Shown one piece after another: positions 12,171 to 23,418 of a stretch of DNA of 64,000 nucleotides. This DNA is from Rhodotorula mucilaginosa (Eukaryota > Basidiomycota > Microbotryomycetes > Sporidiobolales > Sporidiobolaceae), in NCBI GenBank assembly GCA_034406715.1, contig CP137866.1:682001-746000 (forward strand), in the 5' to 3' direction. Every line of letters starts with the position of its first letter. Within the stretch, counting starts at the first letter, position 1. Below the pieces are notes generated by a model. That model was given only the letters and a program-made list of their open reading frames with translations. It was not told the DNA's origin and ran no database searches. A program made the translations under genes and the position numbers.

Positions 12171-12424
12171 CTCTGGCGTGCGATCCGGCGAGTGTGACGA
12201 GCTGGACGACGTCGAGCCTCAGCCGCGGGCTTCCGCCGGCGGCTTGGGTAAGCAACAATCTGGCTCGCCAATCTCCGCGGCGTAGCATCGTTTCTCTGTT
12301 CGCGGTCTAGGAACGTATATGTATCGATAGACAGTCTAATGCACATCGATCTACACGGCACTGATAGGCTCGACGCTCTCCGAGGTAGACCCGCGAAAGG
12401 GTCGACCCGGGCTCGCGCGGACCG

Positions 12425-14386
12425 TTATCCGAGTGCGATAGCCGCTTTTCTTCGCTTCCACTGCGTCCACTGTCGCGCAATGAACTCGTTCGCCACCAAT
12501 GTCACCACCTGCAATTCCACAGCGTCTTAGAGTCAGTCCAAGTCCGGCGCGATAGGGCGTTCCCTGAGCTGAGCGAGGGCAGATTGCCATCCTCGCGCGC
12601 GGAGGCGAGTGAGCGGAAAAAAGACTCACGGTATGAGGTGCGATGCGCAACAAGTGCGAGAGCGTGCCGCGGTACAGACCAAAGAAGCCCTCCGTCTTCC
12701 AGGTCAGGAACAGGCAGTGAACCGGGTTCTTGTCTGCGAGAGCGGCGGTAAAATGATTTGGTCAGTCTTCGACGAGATCAGATGGCAAGCGCGCTACAGA
12801 GCGGCTTTGGCGCTCTTGGCGCTCAAGGTCGCGGTATGCAAGACAAAAGGCGCGAGGACTGACAGAGAAGCCCGCGCGGTTTGCCATCGGGACCGATCGA
12901 GTTGGGCGATTGGTTGTACATCCGCGTCAGGACGGTATCTGCGCGTCGATGCACAGGTAAGCGGCACCGAACAGTGACGGCGGAGGCCAAGCAAACGATC
13001 CCGGGTACAAGTAATCAAGGACGCACCTGCCGGCTGCATGACGGTGCAGACACACAAGCCCGAGAAGATACTGCTCAAGAGGAACAAGCCCGCGTGATCG
13101 CCAACGCCCCATCCGCTCAGCGTTGTCTTGGCGAGGTTGTACGACGGCAGCTGGACGGACGAGCCCATCGCGGTCCGGAGCATGGCGGCATCGACGCCGC
13201 GAGCGAGGCCCTTGACGCCTTCTTTCCGGACGATGTCGACCAAGCCGTTCAATGCCGAGGTGTAGTGGTGTTGTGCGCCGACGGGGTTGAAGGGAGAGTA
13301 GGCCTGCATGCGGGCTTTGACGAGGAAGAGAGGGTTTCCGAGAATGGCTGCGCGCGTTTGTCCGGTCGAACGGTCCCTGTCAGTCTCGACGGGACGAAAC
13401 ACACGGAGAACCGATCTGACGAGAAGCTTGAAGCGCACCTCCTACGACGCCAGAGCTTGCACCGGCAGTGATACTGCTCCACACCCGCACCGTGTTGGGG
13501 TCGCCGTAACCGGCGAGAGAGTTGAGGGTGTGCCGGAACGGCTCGTAGAAGCCTAACCGGGATCCGTTCAGCACAAACTGGTATGCATACTGTGTTTGCA
13601 CGATGAATGTGTCAGCTCAAAGTCGATCTCTCCGCGAGGTTCTGTCAGGAACTCACTGCGGCGCCAAGTCCTCGCTGCACGCCGCCCAAACCTTCCGACT
13701 TCCACGTCTTTCTGAAGCAGTCAAACGTCCCGTTGTACACCTTGCCGTTCGGACCGGCCTTCGGACTCGCGTGCGCGTCGGGGATGGCGATGCCTCCTCC
13801 GCCTGCTGCGGCGAGGACGGGTTTGAGGTGCGCCTTGCCCTGCAGCTCACCGTCGAGCTGCAGGCGGGTCTTGGTCACCTCCATCGGGTTGCTCACTGTC
13901 GCGGCATTGTGTATCATCTCGTTAGCATGCCATTTGCTCGTCCAAAGTGAGAAAGCGGGTTGCCGGATTGGCCGCTTCGGAGTCGTGTGTGGGGGGCGCT
14001 CGCTCGAGACGCATGCGCGAGCTCAAAGGACTGACCTGTGACAGCGATACATGCTGCAACAGCGCCGGAAAAGAAGCCTGCGAGCGCGTGCAAAACGTCG
14101 TCAGTCCGGCTATGCTCGCTCGCTGTGGTTGAGCGAAAGCGCCGGCTGGTGTCTCCGGAGCCTTCACGTCTGCCGAGCGCCTCCTCGACGCGGCGGGCAG
14201 CAGCGAAACGGCTCCCTGAGCCTGATGACCAGATGGAAAGCAGGACTTGCCCTCTGCAAAGGGATCGAATTGTCAGTCAATTGCCTGCCCGCGAGAGTGG
14301 TGCCGAACGGCGGACGAAGACGAACCTGCCGTGGACAGTTGGATCGCCGGTAGCGCAGGTTCGAGCTGTTGCGGCACCGTGGTCAT
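12425..14386 (-). CDS. OAC1: Mitochondrial oxaloacetate carrier-like protein (Oac1 family)
   Basis: Eight exons (14386-14326, 14077-14036, 13895-13657, 13589-13439, 13347-13027, 12938-12864, 12733-12630, 12508-12425) give 358 residues, slightly longer than typical carriers (about 300-330). Three carrier repeats are visible. Their signatures include NPMEVTKTRLQ (P-x-D/E-x-x-K/R-x-R), GNPLFLVKARMQAYS, and DTVLTRMYNQSP, with matching matrix-side motifs such as SEGLGGVQRGLG, KEGVKGLARGVD and TEGFFGLYRG. The GNPLFLVKAR-type second signature is typical of the Oac1/SLC25A34-35 group, which moves oxaloacetate, sulfate and related anions across the inner mitochondrial membrane. A glycine-rich insert lies in the first loop. 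Substrate is inferred from family resemblance only. It is divergent from the TatD gene. Confidence 0.88.
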
Positions 14387-14685
14387 CGCAGCCCTCCTCG
14401 GTGCTAAGTCCGGGTAGCTTTGGCGCTTGCTGAGTCTAAAGAGAGGAACACACGCCGGCTGTCGGTCGGCAAGCGGGCGAGACTCCCCGTTGACTTTTAT
14501 TCGACAGGAGCCAATTCGGCTCGCTTCTTGCGTTCAGCGCGAGAGCGCCACGCGGAACCCCCGCTTTCGGCTCGCTGCTGGCTGCTGCGTCATTGCGGCC
14601 TCATTGCCGCGGTGCCTACAGCTCTGGCATAGCTACAGGCAAGACAGAACGAGTGGCGCTGAGACGAGCCGACTGCACGCCCGCG
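14387..14685. promoter_or_regulatory. 299-bp divergent promoter region between OAC1 and the TatD gene
   Basis: The two start codons face away from each other across this interval, so both promoters are expected here. I recognise no TATA box and no repeated motif. Confidence 0.45.
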
Positions 14686-16152
14686 ATGCCCTGGAACGAC
14701 ACTCGGCCCTGGCTCAAAGATCCGGCCACTCGCTTCAAGACGGGCCCGCCCGATCCAGCTGTGCTCGCCCGACTACACGACGCCCATTGCCATCCTAGCG
14801 ATGACGACAGCTGTACCGCAGAGCTATTGCGCACTGTCAAGACCGGACATCTCGTGCGTTGCTCCGTTCTTCACGTCGAAACCGCCTGCTCATGGCTCGC
14901 TCATCTTTGTACGTCTCAGTAGTGCGCCATGAGCTCGTCGCTGCACAATCAAGCAACGACCGAGAGCGTCTACGCGTCGCGGAGCGAAAGTGTGACACCC
15001 TTCTTTGGTGAGTCTTTAGCTTTGTGATACGTTCCAGGCTTTCGACGGTCCTATCCGTCCACCACGCCGTTCTGCGCGCAGAGCACGCACTCACATCTCA
15101 AACTTTCCACAGGACTGCACCCTTGGTTCTGCCACGCCATCTCGTTTGAACCGCCAGATCGACTGCCGACGAAAGAAGCGCACTACACCTCGCTCTTCCC
15201 TTCTCCGGACGACCCAACCGCTCCGCACCCTTCGCTCGCCCTCGTCCTCCCCACTTTCCCAGCTCCCATCTCTATCGAAACCTTCCTCGCCGAGCTGTCC
15301 GACCGACTCGAAAAGTACCCGCACAGTCAAGTCGGCGAGATCGGCCTCGACAAGGCGTTCAAGATCCCAAACCCGCCCGAGATCGCGGCCGACAAACGCA
15401 ACCCAAAGCACACCGACTTGGCGACCCCCATCGCGCACCAGATCCGCATGGTCGAGGCGCAGGTCGACGTCGCGATCCGGTTGGGAAGGAACATTTCGCT
15501 GCATTCGGTTCGGACGCCACAAGAGACGGTCGACATGCTCAGGCGCTTCAAAGAGGAGAAGGGCGAAGGCTGGTCTCGGCTCCATGTCTGCTTGCATTCG
15601 TTCGGAGGCAGTGCAGAATCGGCAAAACAAATTCAGAAAGGTGAGGCGGCACGGCGTGACCTATCCGTGTCTGCCCATCACACAGAAACTGCTCGAAGGA
15701 ACTGACGCCGGACTTTCCGCCCCCGCGTGGTGCAGCCCACCCAAACGCCTTCTTTTCGTTCGCGACCATCATCTCGGGCCGTTCGCCTCAGTTTCATACC
15801 CTCCTCCGAGCGATCGAGCCGCACCGGTTGCTCGTCGAGAGCGACTTTTCCGATACGAGCGAGATTGACAACCAGGTCCGTCCTCCTGTCCTTCAGGAGA
15901 CTGCTTCTTGTCAAACCAATAAAGACTGAGAGCCGTACTCCGCAGATTTGGGAGGTGTTTGAGGAGATCCAGGCTGCGCTCGACTGGACCGCCGAGCAGG
16001 CGCTCACCACGCTCGAGTCCAACTTTCGTCGCTTCGTGACACCCATAGAAGAGCGACCGCCACCTAAAAAGACGAGTCGGCAGAGACGAGCGGAACAGAA
16101 ACGGGTAGATCTCTATGTCTCGGATGAAGAGGCAGGGGGCGAGAAAGCCTGA
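14686..16152 (+). CDS. TatD-family metal-dependent hydrolase
   Basis: Five exons (14686-14853, 14923-15007, 15113-15640, 15736-15875, 15946-16152) give 375 residues. The TIM-barrel metal ligands expected for TatD are present: HDAHCHP near the N-terminus (H-x-H), GLHPWFCH, a QVGEIGLD segment with the bridging glutamate, CLHSFGG, and LLVESDFSD near the end. It resembles the fission yeast Scn1/Cut9-interacting proteins and other TatD enzymes, which are nucleases or related hydrolases. The C-terminal tail is basic (PPPKKTSRQRRAEQKR) then acidic, which is not part of the barrel and could be a nuclear signal. The start was chosen at MPWNDTRPW because it is close upstream of the first metal motif; an in-frame ATG 93 bases further upstream is possible but the codons there look non-coding. 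Confidence 0.88.
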
Positions 16153-16258
16153 TTTGCCCGTTCCCAGCCTGGTCGAACGGCAGAACATTTGATTCTCTGG
16201 CAGCTCGAACTCACGAGATGTTCAGGCCTCGGTCGGGAAATAGAAGGGAGAAGCGTTT

Positions 16259-17514
16259 TCAGATCGCTGCTACCGTCGAATCCCGACTCTGGGCGACCAG
16301 CGCCTCGAGTTCCTGCTGCTTCTTCTGTGCCGCGAGCGTCTCCTGCCGCGCGCGCCTTTCAATCTCGGCCAGCTCGACGTCGCGCGAGATCAGTCGGGCT
16401 TCCATCGCTCGCAGCAGAGATTGGACCGAGTCGAGGTGCTGTGCCAGCGCGGCGGTGGGTACTTCGAGCGCGACTGCAGACGCCGTGAAGGTGCTGCTGC
16501 TGGGTGAGACGAGCTGCTGTTGCGAGTGGGTCGAGTGGGAAAGAGGGAGAGCAGCGGATTGTGATGACGAGAGGTCGACAGTCGAGTCGGATTCGGTCGT
16601 TTCGGGGATGGCGTGAGCCGCCAACGAGGTCGGCACCGTCGTCGCGCGCGAGAATCCTCCTCCTACGAACCCTGTCGGCGGTCCGCCTGCGATGCTCGCC
16701 CGCGCGGCGAGCTTGTGCCGCACGGCAGGAGAGGTCGCTCCTCCCTTTGGCCGTTCCGAGAGGCCCAAGTCCTCCTCGAACGCCGGACCGTACGCCTTTT
16801 CGAGGTACTCGGCCATGCGCCGGGATCTGAAGTCGTGGTTATGGAGTGTGAGCAGATTGTCTCCGGCCAATAGCCGTGAACGGCGGCGCACCTGGATCTT
16901 GTCCGGTCGAGTTCCTCTGCCTGCTTCTCGAGCTCCTTCTGGTACCCGGCGAGCAACTTCTCCTGATCCGCAAACGCCCGCTCGAGGTCCTCCATCTGCC
17001 TGATATCGAGTCCCGACCCGCTCGCCGTCGCCGAGTCGCGATGTTCCCGCTCGCAGCGAGCGACCTGTGCAGCCAAATCCTTCTTGTCTCGTAGTGTGAC
17101 GGCGAGTTCTCTCCGGAGTGTAGCGATCTCGTGGTCCTTGTCTCCGAGCGTCGCCTTGAGCGAGATCACCTCAACCGGCGACTCTTCGCGTATCGTCGTA
17201 GCGGTGCGAGCAGCAGCAGAGTTGAGCGAACGTCCACTCGAAGGTCGCGGAGTCGCGTCTACCGCAGAGTCGCCGCCGCCGGCGATGCCGAGCACCTCGC
17301 ACATGGCTGCTGCCTCTCGCTTGGCCGCATCAGACCGGTCGCGCGAGTGCCAGCTCGGTGTTTGCGCGATCGACGGACGAGGTCCAGCGAGTCGGTGCGT
17401 CGAGGTTGACGAGGTGAGCGTCGCGCCGGACGACCGGTACGCTCGCTTGCTGTTCTGAGTGAGTGTGTCCGACAGCGAGACCGGCTTGTACAGCGAAGTG
17501 TCGGGCGAGTCCAT
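16259..17514 (-). CDS. Coiled-coil protein of unknown function
   Basis: Two exons (17514-16892 and 16826-16259) give 396 residues. It begins MDSPDTSLYKPVSLSD. A serine-rich N-terminus leads into a long predicted coiled coil from about residue 115 (ISLKATLGDKDHEIATLRRE, AQVARCEREHRD, LERAFADQEKLLAGYQKE) that continues across the splice junction (ELDRTRSRSRRMAEYLEKA). A low-complexity serine/threonine linker follows, then a second coiled coil at the C-terminus (RDVELAEIERRARQETL, KKQQELEALVAQ). I do not recognise the family. Such a layout fits a cytoskeletal, spindle-pole or trafficking scaffold, but that is guesswork. Its stop is 106 bases from that of the convergent TatD gene. Confidence 0.8.
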
Positions 17515-17875
17515 CGAGTCGAGTGGTCAAAGTCGAAAGATATCTCTCGGCCGGGATGAAAGCGCATGGATTGCTCTATAGCACAACTGAGATACTATTA
17601 CATGTATAGGGCAGAAGGGAAGGGGGGCAGACTAAATGGTTCCTGTGCAGGTGCGCAGATAAAGAGCGCGGAAGGTGAAAGTCGAAAAGCGACATACAGC
17701 AGTTTCGGAATGGGTCGGGAATATAGGACGGCGAGAAAACAGGCAACAAGGGACGGCGAGAGAATAGTGGTGACGACAGCGGACGGGTGGGTATGTTGTC
17801 GGCAGTCGCGCCTGAGGCGAGCGGGTATGCGAACTCGAGGCGGGTAGAAAAGCGATTCAAGGGAGCGCCGTCATC
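17515..17875. other. Short intergenic stretch between two minus-strand genes
   Basis: This holds the upstream region of the coiled-coil gene and the 3' end of MAF1. No further signal was recognised. Confidence 0.5.
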
Positions 17876-19114
17876 TCAAGCCGCCGCCGCCTTGGATTTC
17901 TTCTTCGGCAGGGGGATCGAGGCGACCGACGTGTTGGAGGCGCTGCGCTTGAGCTGCTGCGACGAGAGGTGGTGCGCGAGGGGACCGGCGCGGAAGGGCA
18001 GTCCGCCAGACGACGACGACGCCGCGCCACGCAGGGGCATCCCGTGGCGCGTGTCGCGGGGCGTGCGCGCCCACGCGTTGATGAAGACGATGCGCTTCAA
18101 CTTGCGGTTGTACAGGAACTGGTACGACGACCAGAGCAGGCCGCCGCCGCCGGACGAAAAGTCGTACTCGTCCTGGTCGCCGCCGCCGATCGAGCTGGGC
18201 GTGCCGGGCGGGAAGACGGACGAGATCGACTTCATCGGAGAACGACGACCGCCGCGCGAGCCACCAGCGTTGTTGCCGTACCCGAACGGCGTCGACGCGC
18301 GTCCGGCATCGACGCCTTCCATATCGAACGCCATGCCGTCGTCGTCGGCCTCGAACGCGCCGTCCTCGCCGTCGTCCGCTTCGTCGTCGTCGCTCTCGGC
18401 ATGGGGGTCCGAGTCGATGTCGGGCGAGTACGTAAAGACCTCGCAGTCGGCGAGGTCGATGACGGGGTCGAGCACCTGACGGAGGAACGGGTTGGTCGCA
18501 AGCGGCGCGCCGTCGTGGTCGGTCGGGGTGGTGCCGGGGAAGGGCGCCGCGTCCGACACGGGCGAGGACGAGATGCCCGGGAACGAGGAGAAGGACCTCG
18601 ATCCGTTCGGGGAGCGGAGCTGGTCGAGCGCGGTCGAGAGGGACGCGAGCACATGGCGCGGGCCCTCGGGTTCGCGCCGAAAGTCCTCGGGACGAACACG
18701 CGAAAAGTCATAGTCGGGGAAGGCTACATTGAGCAAGCCGATGAGGAGCCACAAAGTCTTGCGGCTCTGCGGCTTGTCGAGGGGCCCAAAGGCCGAGTCG
18801 AGGAGCCCTTGGTGGTGCTCGGGCGGCGAGACCGAGGTCGACAGCGAGAGGTCCTGGATGAACTCGGAGTCGAGTGTCTTGAACAGCTTGCGCTCCTTCG
18901 AGACCTGCTTGCACGAGAAGGCCTCGATGCGGGTCGTGACCTTGAGGGTCGGCGTCGAGATGCTCAAGGCATTCGACAAGAGGTCGAGTTCGGGAATTTC
19001 GAGAAACTGTAGAGGGGGCACGTGGTGAGCACCATCGAAAAAGAGTGACTGTATGCAAGGTGACCTTGATAGAGTGAGGGGCATGCGGGGTCGAAGAAGA
19101 GTAATCACCTTCAT
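17876..19114 (-). CDS. MAF1: Maf1, repressor of RNA polymerase III
   Basis: Two exons (19114-19109, 19006-17876) give 378 residues. The first coding exon is only six bases (Met-Lys); the second opens FLEIPELDLLSNALSI, the classical Maf1 A-box region. RIEAFSCKQVSKERKLFKTL follows, and the C-terminal B/C boxes are seen in CEVFTYSPDIDSDPHAE and LWSSYQFLYNRKLKRIVFIN. A long acidic and serine-rich linker separates A from B, as in other fungi, and carries likely phosphorylation sites (GGRRSPMKS). The C-terminus ends in a lysine-rich stretch (PLPKKKSKAAAA), a probable nuclear signal. Maf1 binds Pol III and stops tRNA and 5S synthesis under stress, acting downstream of TORC1 and PKA. Confidence 0.95.
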   Translation of the reverse strand: MKVITLLRPRMPLTLSRSPCIQSLFFDGAHHVPPLQFLEIPELDLLSNALSISTPTLKVTTRIEAFSCKQVSKERKLFKTLDSEFIQDLSLSTSVSPPEHHQGLLDSAFGPLDKPQSRKTLWLLIGLLNVAFPDYDFSRVRPEDFRREPEGPRHVLASLSTALDQLRSPNGSRSFSSFPGISSSPVSDAAPFPGTTPTDHDGAPLATNPFLRQVLDPVIDLADCEVFTYSPDIDSDPHAESDDDEADDGEDGAFEADDDGMAFDMEGVDAGRASTPFGYGNNAGGSRGGRRSPMKSISSVFPPGTPSSIGGGDQDEYDFSSGGGGLLWSSYQFLYNRKLKRIVFINAWARTPRDTRHGMPLRGAASSSSGGLPFRAGPLAHHLSSQQLKRSASNTSVASIPLPKKKSKAAAA

Positions 19115-20581
19115 CAGTTTGGGGTCGCCGACGGCCGATAGCGCGCGTCGAGTCGGAAGGGCGGGTGGGTGCACGTGCGGGTGTAGCGAACAGGCGCTCA
19201 GGGAGGGTTCGGGTATCTATAGACACTCGATGTCGACTGCAAGGGTGGATACGGGACCGCATGTACGCTCAGAAAGGGTCAGTCGGCGGTCGAGGATCGG
19301 GTTTGGGTGGTGGGTATATGCGCTCACAGAGGTGGGGCGTCCGACGCGTTGTTTGGGAGGGTGGCGGACGCGGCAGAGGGCAGCTGGGAATTGCTGGATA
19401 AGGTCGGAGGGGGCTGAAAGCTGGACCGGCGCTCGCTACGACGGAGGACCGGGTGTTAGATGGCGGGAGATGGGTGCGGAGGTGGAACGCGGTTGCCGAC
19501 ACGCTGACGATGCGGGCGAACGGGGTGACTGGGCAGGGCTGATTGGACGGCGACTGCGAGTAAGACTTAGCAGTTGCTTATGTGCGGAATCATCGAGCAG
19601 CTAGATGCTGGTGCGAGAGCAAGCCGGACGTCGATTGCCTCAAGGAGAAGGACACGCTCCAATCTTCCCCCTGTCGTCGCCTTTCCGGCCTGGCTTCGCT
19701 CTCTCTTGCTCTTGACTCTGTTCGCCCTGCGCGAGTGCCCAGAGCCACTCACTCTGTCGGGACCACAGCGGGGCCAGTCTCAGGCTGCGTTCCGCTTGTG
19801 CCAACAGCGCTTCTGATCATGCCGTCCGGTCGTGAGGCTCGTCGAATGGCCGCGGCACGTTCCTCGGCGCTCCAGCCAAGCCACGGCGGGCCGAGATGAT
19901 GAGCTTGCTTTCATGTCTGATGGGCGGTGGAAGTGGACGACCCGGATGCTACAGGGCATGCAGTGCTGAGCACGCTGTCGGCCTTGAAGGGGTCGAGCTA
20001 CGCAAGGGGAACCTCACCATGCCCGCGGTGATCCTCGGCCGGACCTCCTCAGGCACTGCTTGTCCCGCTGCGCAATACATTATGTTCGCCGCTTGGCTTG
20101 TCGCGACGAAGGGTTTGTTGCTCGTGTCAGTCCTCCTTTCAGCTAGGATCTGGCTGCGGACGACTACAAACGCCCGCGATTGAGAAGGCTGAGATCGACG
20201 TCTCTAGACTCTGACCAGGTGGCGTTGGATCGCGAGACGCCTCCGGAAGCTTGCGGCGCAGCGGTATCTTCAAGCTTGGGGTGCGTGGAGTATCTGAATC
20301 TGCGCGGGCGAGACCCGGGGGGCGAGCAATCTGCAAGGGCATGATCGCATGCGTGCCGTCATCGCTCGAAGACAGAAAGCGTCGATCGACAAGCTTGGTG
20401 CAGATCCCCGGAAACGACGTACATCCTTGCCCGGTTCTCGCTGATTTCGCTCCCACAACTACAGTCCCTAGACTCTTCCCCTTCACTTGCTCGAGCAAAT
20501 CGACCGCTCGACTCACTCGCGGATTCCGCCAGACGTCTCGAGCTTTCCTTGCACTGCGGAAACTCGGCCGTCGTCGACAGG
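19115..20581. other. 1.5-kb intergenic region between MAF1 and the first aquaporin
   Basis: These bases hold the divergent promoters of MAF1 (minus) and aquaporin copy 1 (plus). Several open frames exist but none has recognisable domains, splice logic or fungal-like codon use. Nothing else was identified. Confidence 0.5.
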
Positions 20582-22629
20582 ATGGGCAAGCATCAGCTCA
20601 ACTGGCATATCCGCAAGCCGCAGTACGGCTCTCGTCGTCTCGCCGCCAAGAATCACTTCGTTGCAGGGCTCGGCGAGGTGAGTTCGCACGAAGCTGATCT
20701 CTTCTGCGTTGGCTTTTCCGCTGCGGCTCGCTGACGTCGCGGTCATTTATTCTGCAGTATGTCGGTACGACTCTGTTCATGCTCTTTGCACTCGGTGCAA
20801 CCAAGTAAGTCTGACATACCACGCAAAAGCAGCCGCGTCGCGAGGATCGGTCGAAACGCTCGCTGACCTCGTACTCGTTGCGCAGCATTGCGAATATCCC
20901 GTCGACGTCGGTCACCGGCTCGACTACCGCGGGGCAGGACGGTTCCGCCGCTCAGACCTTGAACACTTCGAATCGTAAGTACCGGGTTCGCTGGCCTATT
21001 CTTACCGAGGTGGCGAGGTGGCGTTTCGCTGTCTTCGCGACCCCCTGCCGACCCTAGTCCTGCGTGGAGAGGCTCTGAACTGACGCTACCCTTATGATAC
21101 GCAGTTCTCTGTAAGTCCGCCGCCAGGAATAGACTTCCGGAGGAAGGAAGTTGACTTTTCTCGGTTGCAGATATTTCGTTCGCTTTCGGAATCTCCCTCA
21201 CCGTGACCGCATGGTGCTTTTTCCGCGTAAGTGGCGGACTCTTCAACCCATCCATCACGTGAGTCTGGTTTTGCATTTGTGTTCCAGGAGATTGCGGCCA
21301 CCGCGGGTAAGTGAGGCTGACCCTCTCCGGCTCGGTCAGACTCGGCATGCTACTCGTCGGCGCGTTGAGTCCCGTGCGAGCCGCGATTCTGGCGGTCGTT
21401 CAGATCCTCGGCGCAATCACTGGCGCCGCCATCATCCAGGCCCTGACACCAGGTGCGTTTGAGCGTGCTTCTTCCTGCTTGCGGTTGCAAACCGGTCTTT
21501 GATTTTTCCCCTCGCTTCACGTGCGTAGGCACTCTCAACGTGCGCACAACGCTCACCCCGGGCATGAGTATTACTCGAGGCCTCTTCATGGAGGCTGCGA
21601 TGACCGCACTTCTGTGAGTGGCCCGCGACCGGGCGCTTTTTGCGCATGCGCGGCCCCCTTTTGCGCTCCACTGACTCGAATCGCCTCTACAGCATGCTTG
21701 CTATCTTGCTGCTTGCGGCTGAGAAGTCACGCGCGACCTTTATGGCTCCGCTCCCCATCGGACTGGCTCTATTCGTCGCCGAACTCGCCTCTGGTACGTT
21801 CGCCTGCGAATCTTTGCCGGACTTCCCTCTCTCGCCATCGCTCTCACGTCTGTTCTGACGTTATCCTTGGCACTCTATACAGTTTACTGGACAGGCGGTA
21901 GCCTCAATGTGCGCGGATTACATCTATTTCCGGCGTGGGTACCCACGGCGAGGACGCTGACGGTTCTTTCGCCACCCTTCCGCCAACCTTTCGCCATCAG
22001 CCGGCTCGTTCCTTCGGCCCGGATGTCGTACTGACTACCTTTAACGGATACGCATGGATCTACTGGCTGTACGTATGGGATGTATGTGCATGCACACGAA
22101 AACGGTCAGGAACTGATCCGCAAACTCCATCCTGTCCAGTGGGCCGGCGCTCGGATCGACAGTTGCGGCCCTCTTCTACCGTCTCATCAAGTATCTCGAG
22201 TACGAGACTGTTCAGAACAACGACGAGGAAGGAGTGCAGGCTATAGCTCCCAAGGAGGCCGATCCGAAGACCGAGACCGGCGAAGAGATCGTTCAACCCA
22301 AAGACGCAGTACCCGTGGAGGTCACCGGCTTCGGAGGGGGCCTTTTGCAGTCGCAAGACGCGCAGCCCGAGGCGATGGCCCGTTCAGGCCCACTGGCAGA
22401 CCCTCGCGATCTCTCGGACAAGATGGACCGACTCGAGAATATGGTTTCGTCGATTCTCGCGCAGTTGAACGCCGCTCAACCGGACCGTCTTTCGGGGGAC
22501 ACCATCGTCCACACTGGAACGACGGAAAAGGTCGGGTCTACCACTCCTTCCTCGCCGGCATCGGCATCGAGCGGACACCAACTGCCGGCAAACACGCTGG
22601 CCGACCATCCTGCCTACCATCGCGTTTGA
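20582..22629 (+). CDS. Aquaporin (MIP family), tandem copy 1
   Basis: At least ten exons, starting MGKHQLNWHIRKPQYGS at 20582. Traced exons include 20582-20677, 20758-20804, 20886-20974, the 6-base exon 21105-21110 and 21171-21258. Membrane segments of the MIP fold are clear: YVGTTLFMLFALGATN, YISFAFGISLTVTAWCF, LGMLLVGALSPVRAAIL, the TM5 exon, and YAWIYWL. The first pore motif is SGGLFNPSIT, with NPS instead of the usual NPA (serine codon 21251-21253). The second is GGSLNPARSFGPDV, split by an intron between N and P. A cytosolic C-terminal tail of about 130 residues (acidic, then with a short amphipathic helix around DKMDRLENMVSSILAQL) is long for an aquaporin. It should conduct water, perhaps small solutes, in the plasma membrane. 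Confidence 0.93.
21105..21110 (+). other. Six-nucleotide microexon in aquaporin copy 1
   Basis: The bases TTCTCT sit between a GCAG acceptor and a GTAAGT donor. Splicing them in joins AAT-C to ATATT and gives N-L-L-Y-I, which matches the NLLYI segment usual at the start of this aquaporin helix. The paralogue has TCCTCT in the same place. Confidence 0.75.
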
Positions 22630-23418
22630 GTCTCAGCTCGTATAATCATACTCTGCTCTTCCTGCTTTTGAACGACGTTACTTTCTGGCTATTGATATAA
22701 TGTAAATACACTTGTAGATAGCCTGTCTCACTCGAGTCCGTATCTCTGTTCGCGCATTAATCCGCACTCTGATGAGCACCTCCGAGCGCATCTTGCCCTG
22801 ATCTGTTGAGCAGTCGCACTGTGAAGTAGCGATAGACGACGGCGCTTTCAGATCGCTATGGCTGTCCCCCTGCGCAACTTGGCTACTGTGTGGGCTCTGC
22901 GATTTTGACCCTCGTCGTCATGAGAAGGGATGAGAATGCAGTTTGTTGCGAAGCGAGGCGAGCTCGATTCAACAGCTTGCTTCGCGCGCACGCATCAGCG
23001 CCGAGGTTATGAAGTGAGCGACTTTATGCCGAAGCGGCTCTAATAGCGCAGGCAAGTATCCGACGAGACCGAAACGAGACTGCTCGGCAGCGAAAGTTTG
23101 ATTTGTCACGTGAAATCGCAAGTCGTGACGATGGCGCTTGAGCGTCTGCGCTGTCAGCGCCCCTACTTAGACGCCCAGGTGCGGGTCTAGTACGGCGCTC
23201 ACTTAGACGACAGCCAGCTCAGCAGGATAGGCTTGGATTGGTATCATGACGCAAGATGAGCACAAGGGCTCCTCTGCGCTCTTGATCCAGGTTCCAAGAT
23301 GCAGCAGTCGTCACCCTGCTCCATCGTCTTTCGCATTCCGCCTTGTATCTCTCTCTTCTCCGTACAAGCACATCCGTAACCTGGAAGTCCCGCTCCGAGA
23401 AGCGAGACTGCAGACAGA
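22630..23418. other. Intergenic spacer between the tandem aquaporins
   Basis: This interval holds the 3' end of copy 1 and the promoter of copy 2. An E-box CACGTG lies at 23107-23112. No gene or RNA was recognised. Confidence 0.5.

Noticed and set aside
19574-20183. Several plus-strand open frames between MAF1 and the first aquaporin.
   Set aside because: They change frame without splice logic and show no domains or biased codon use.
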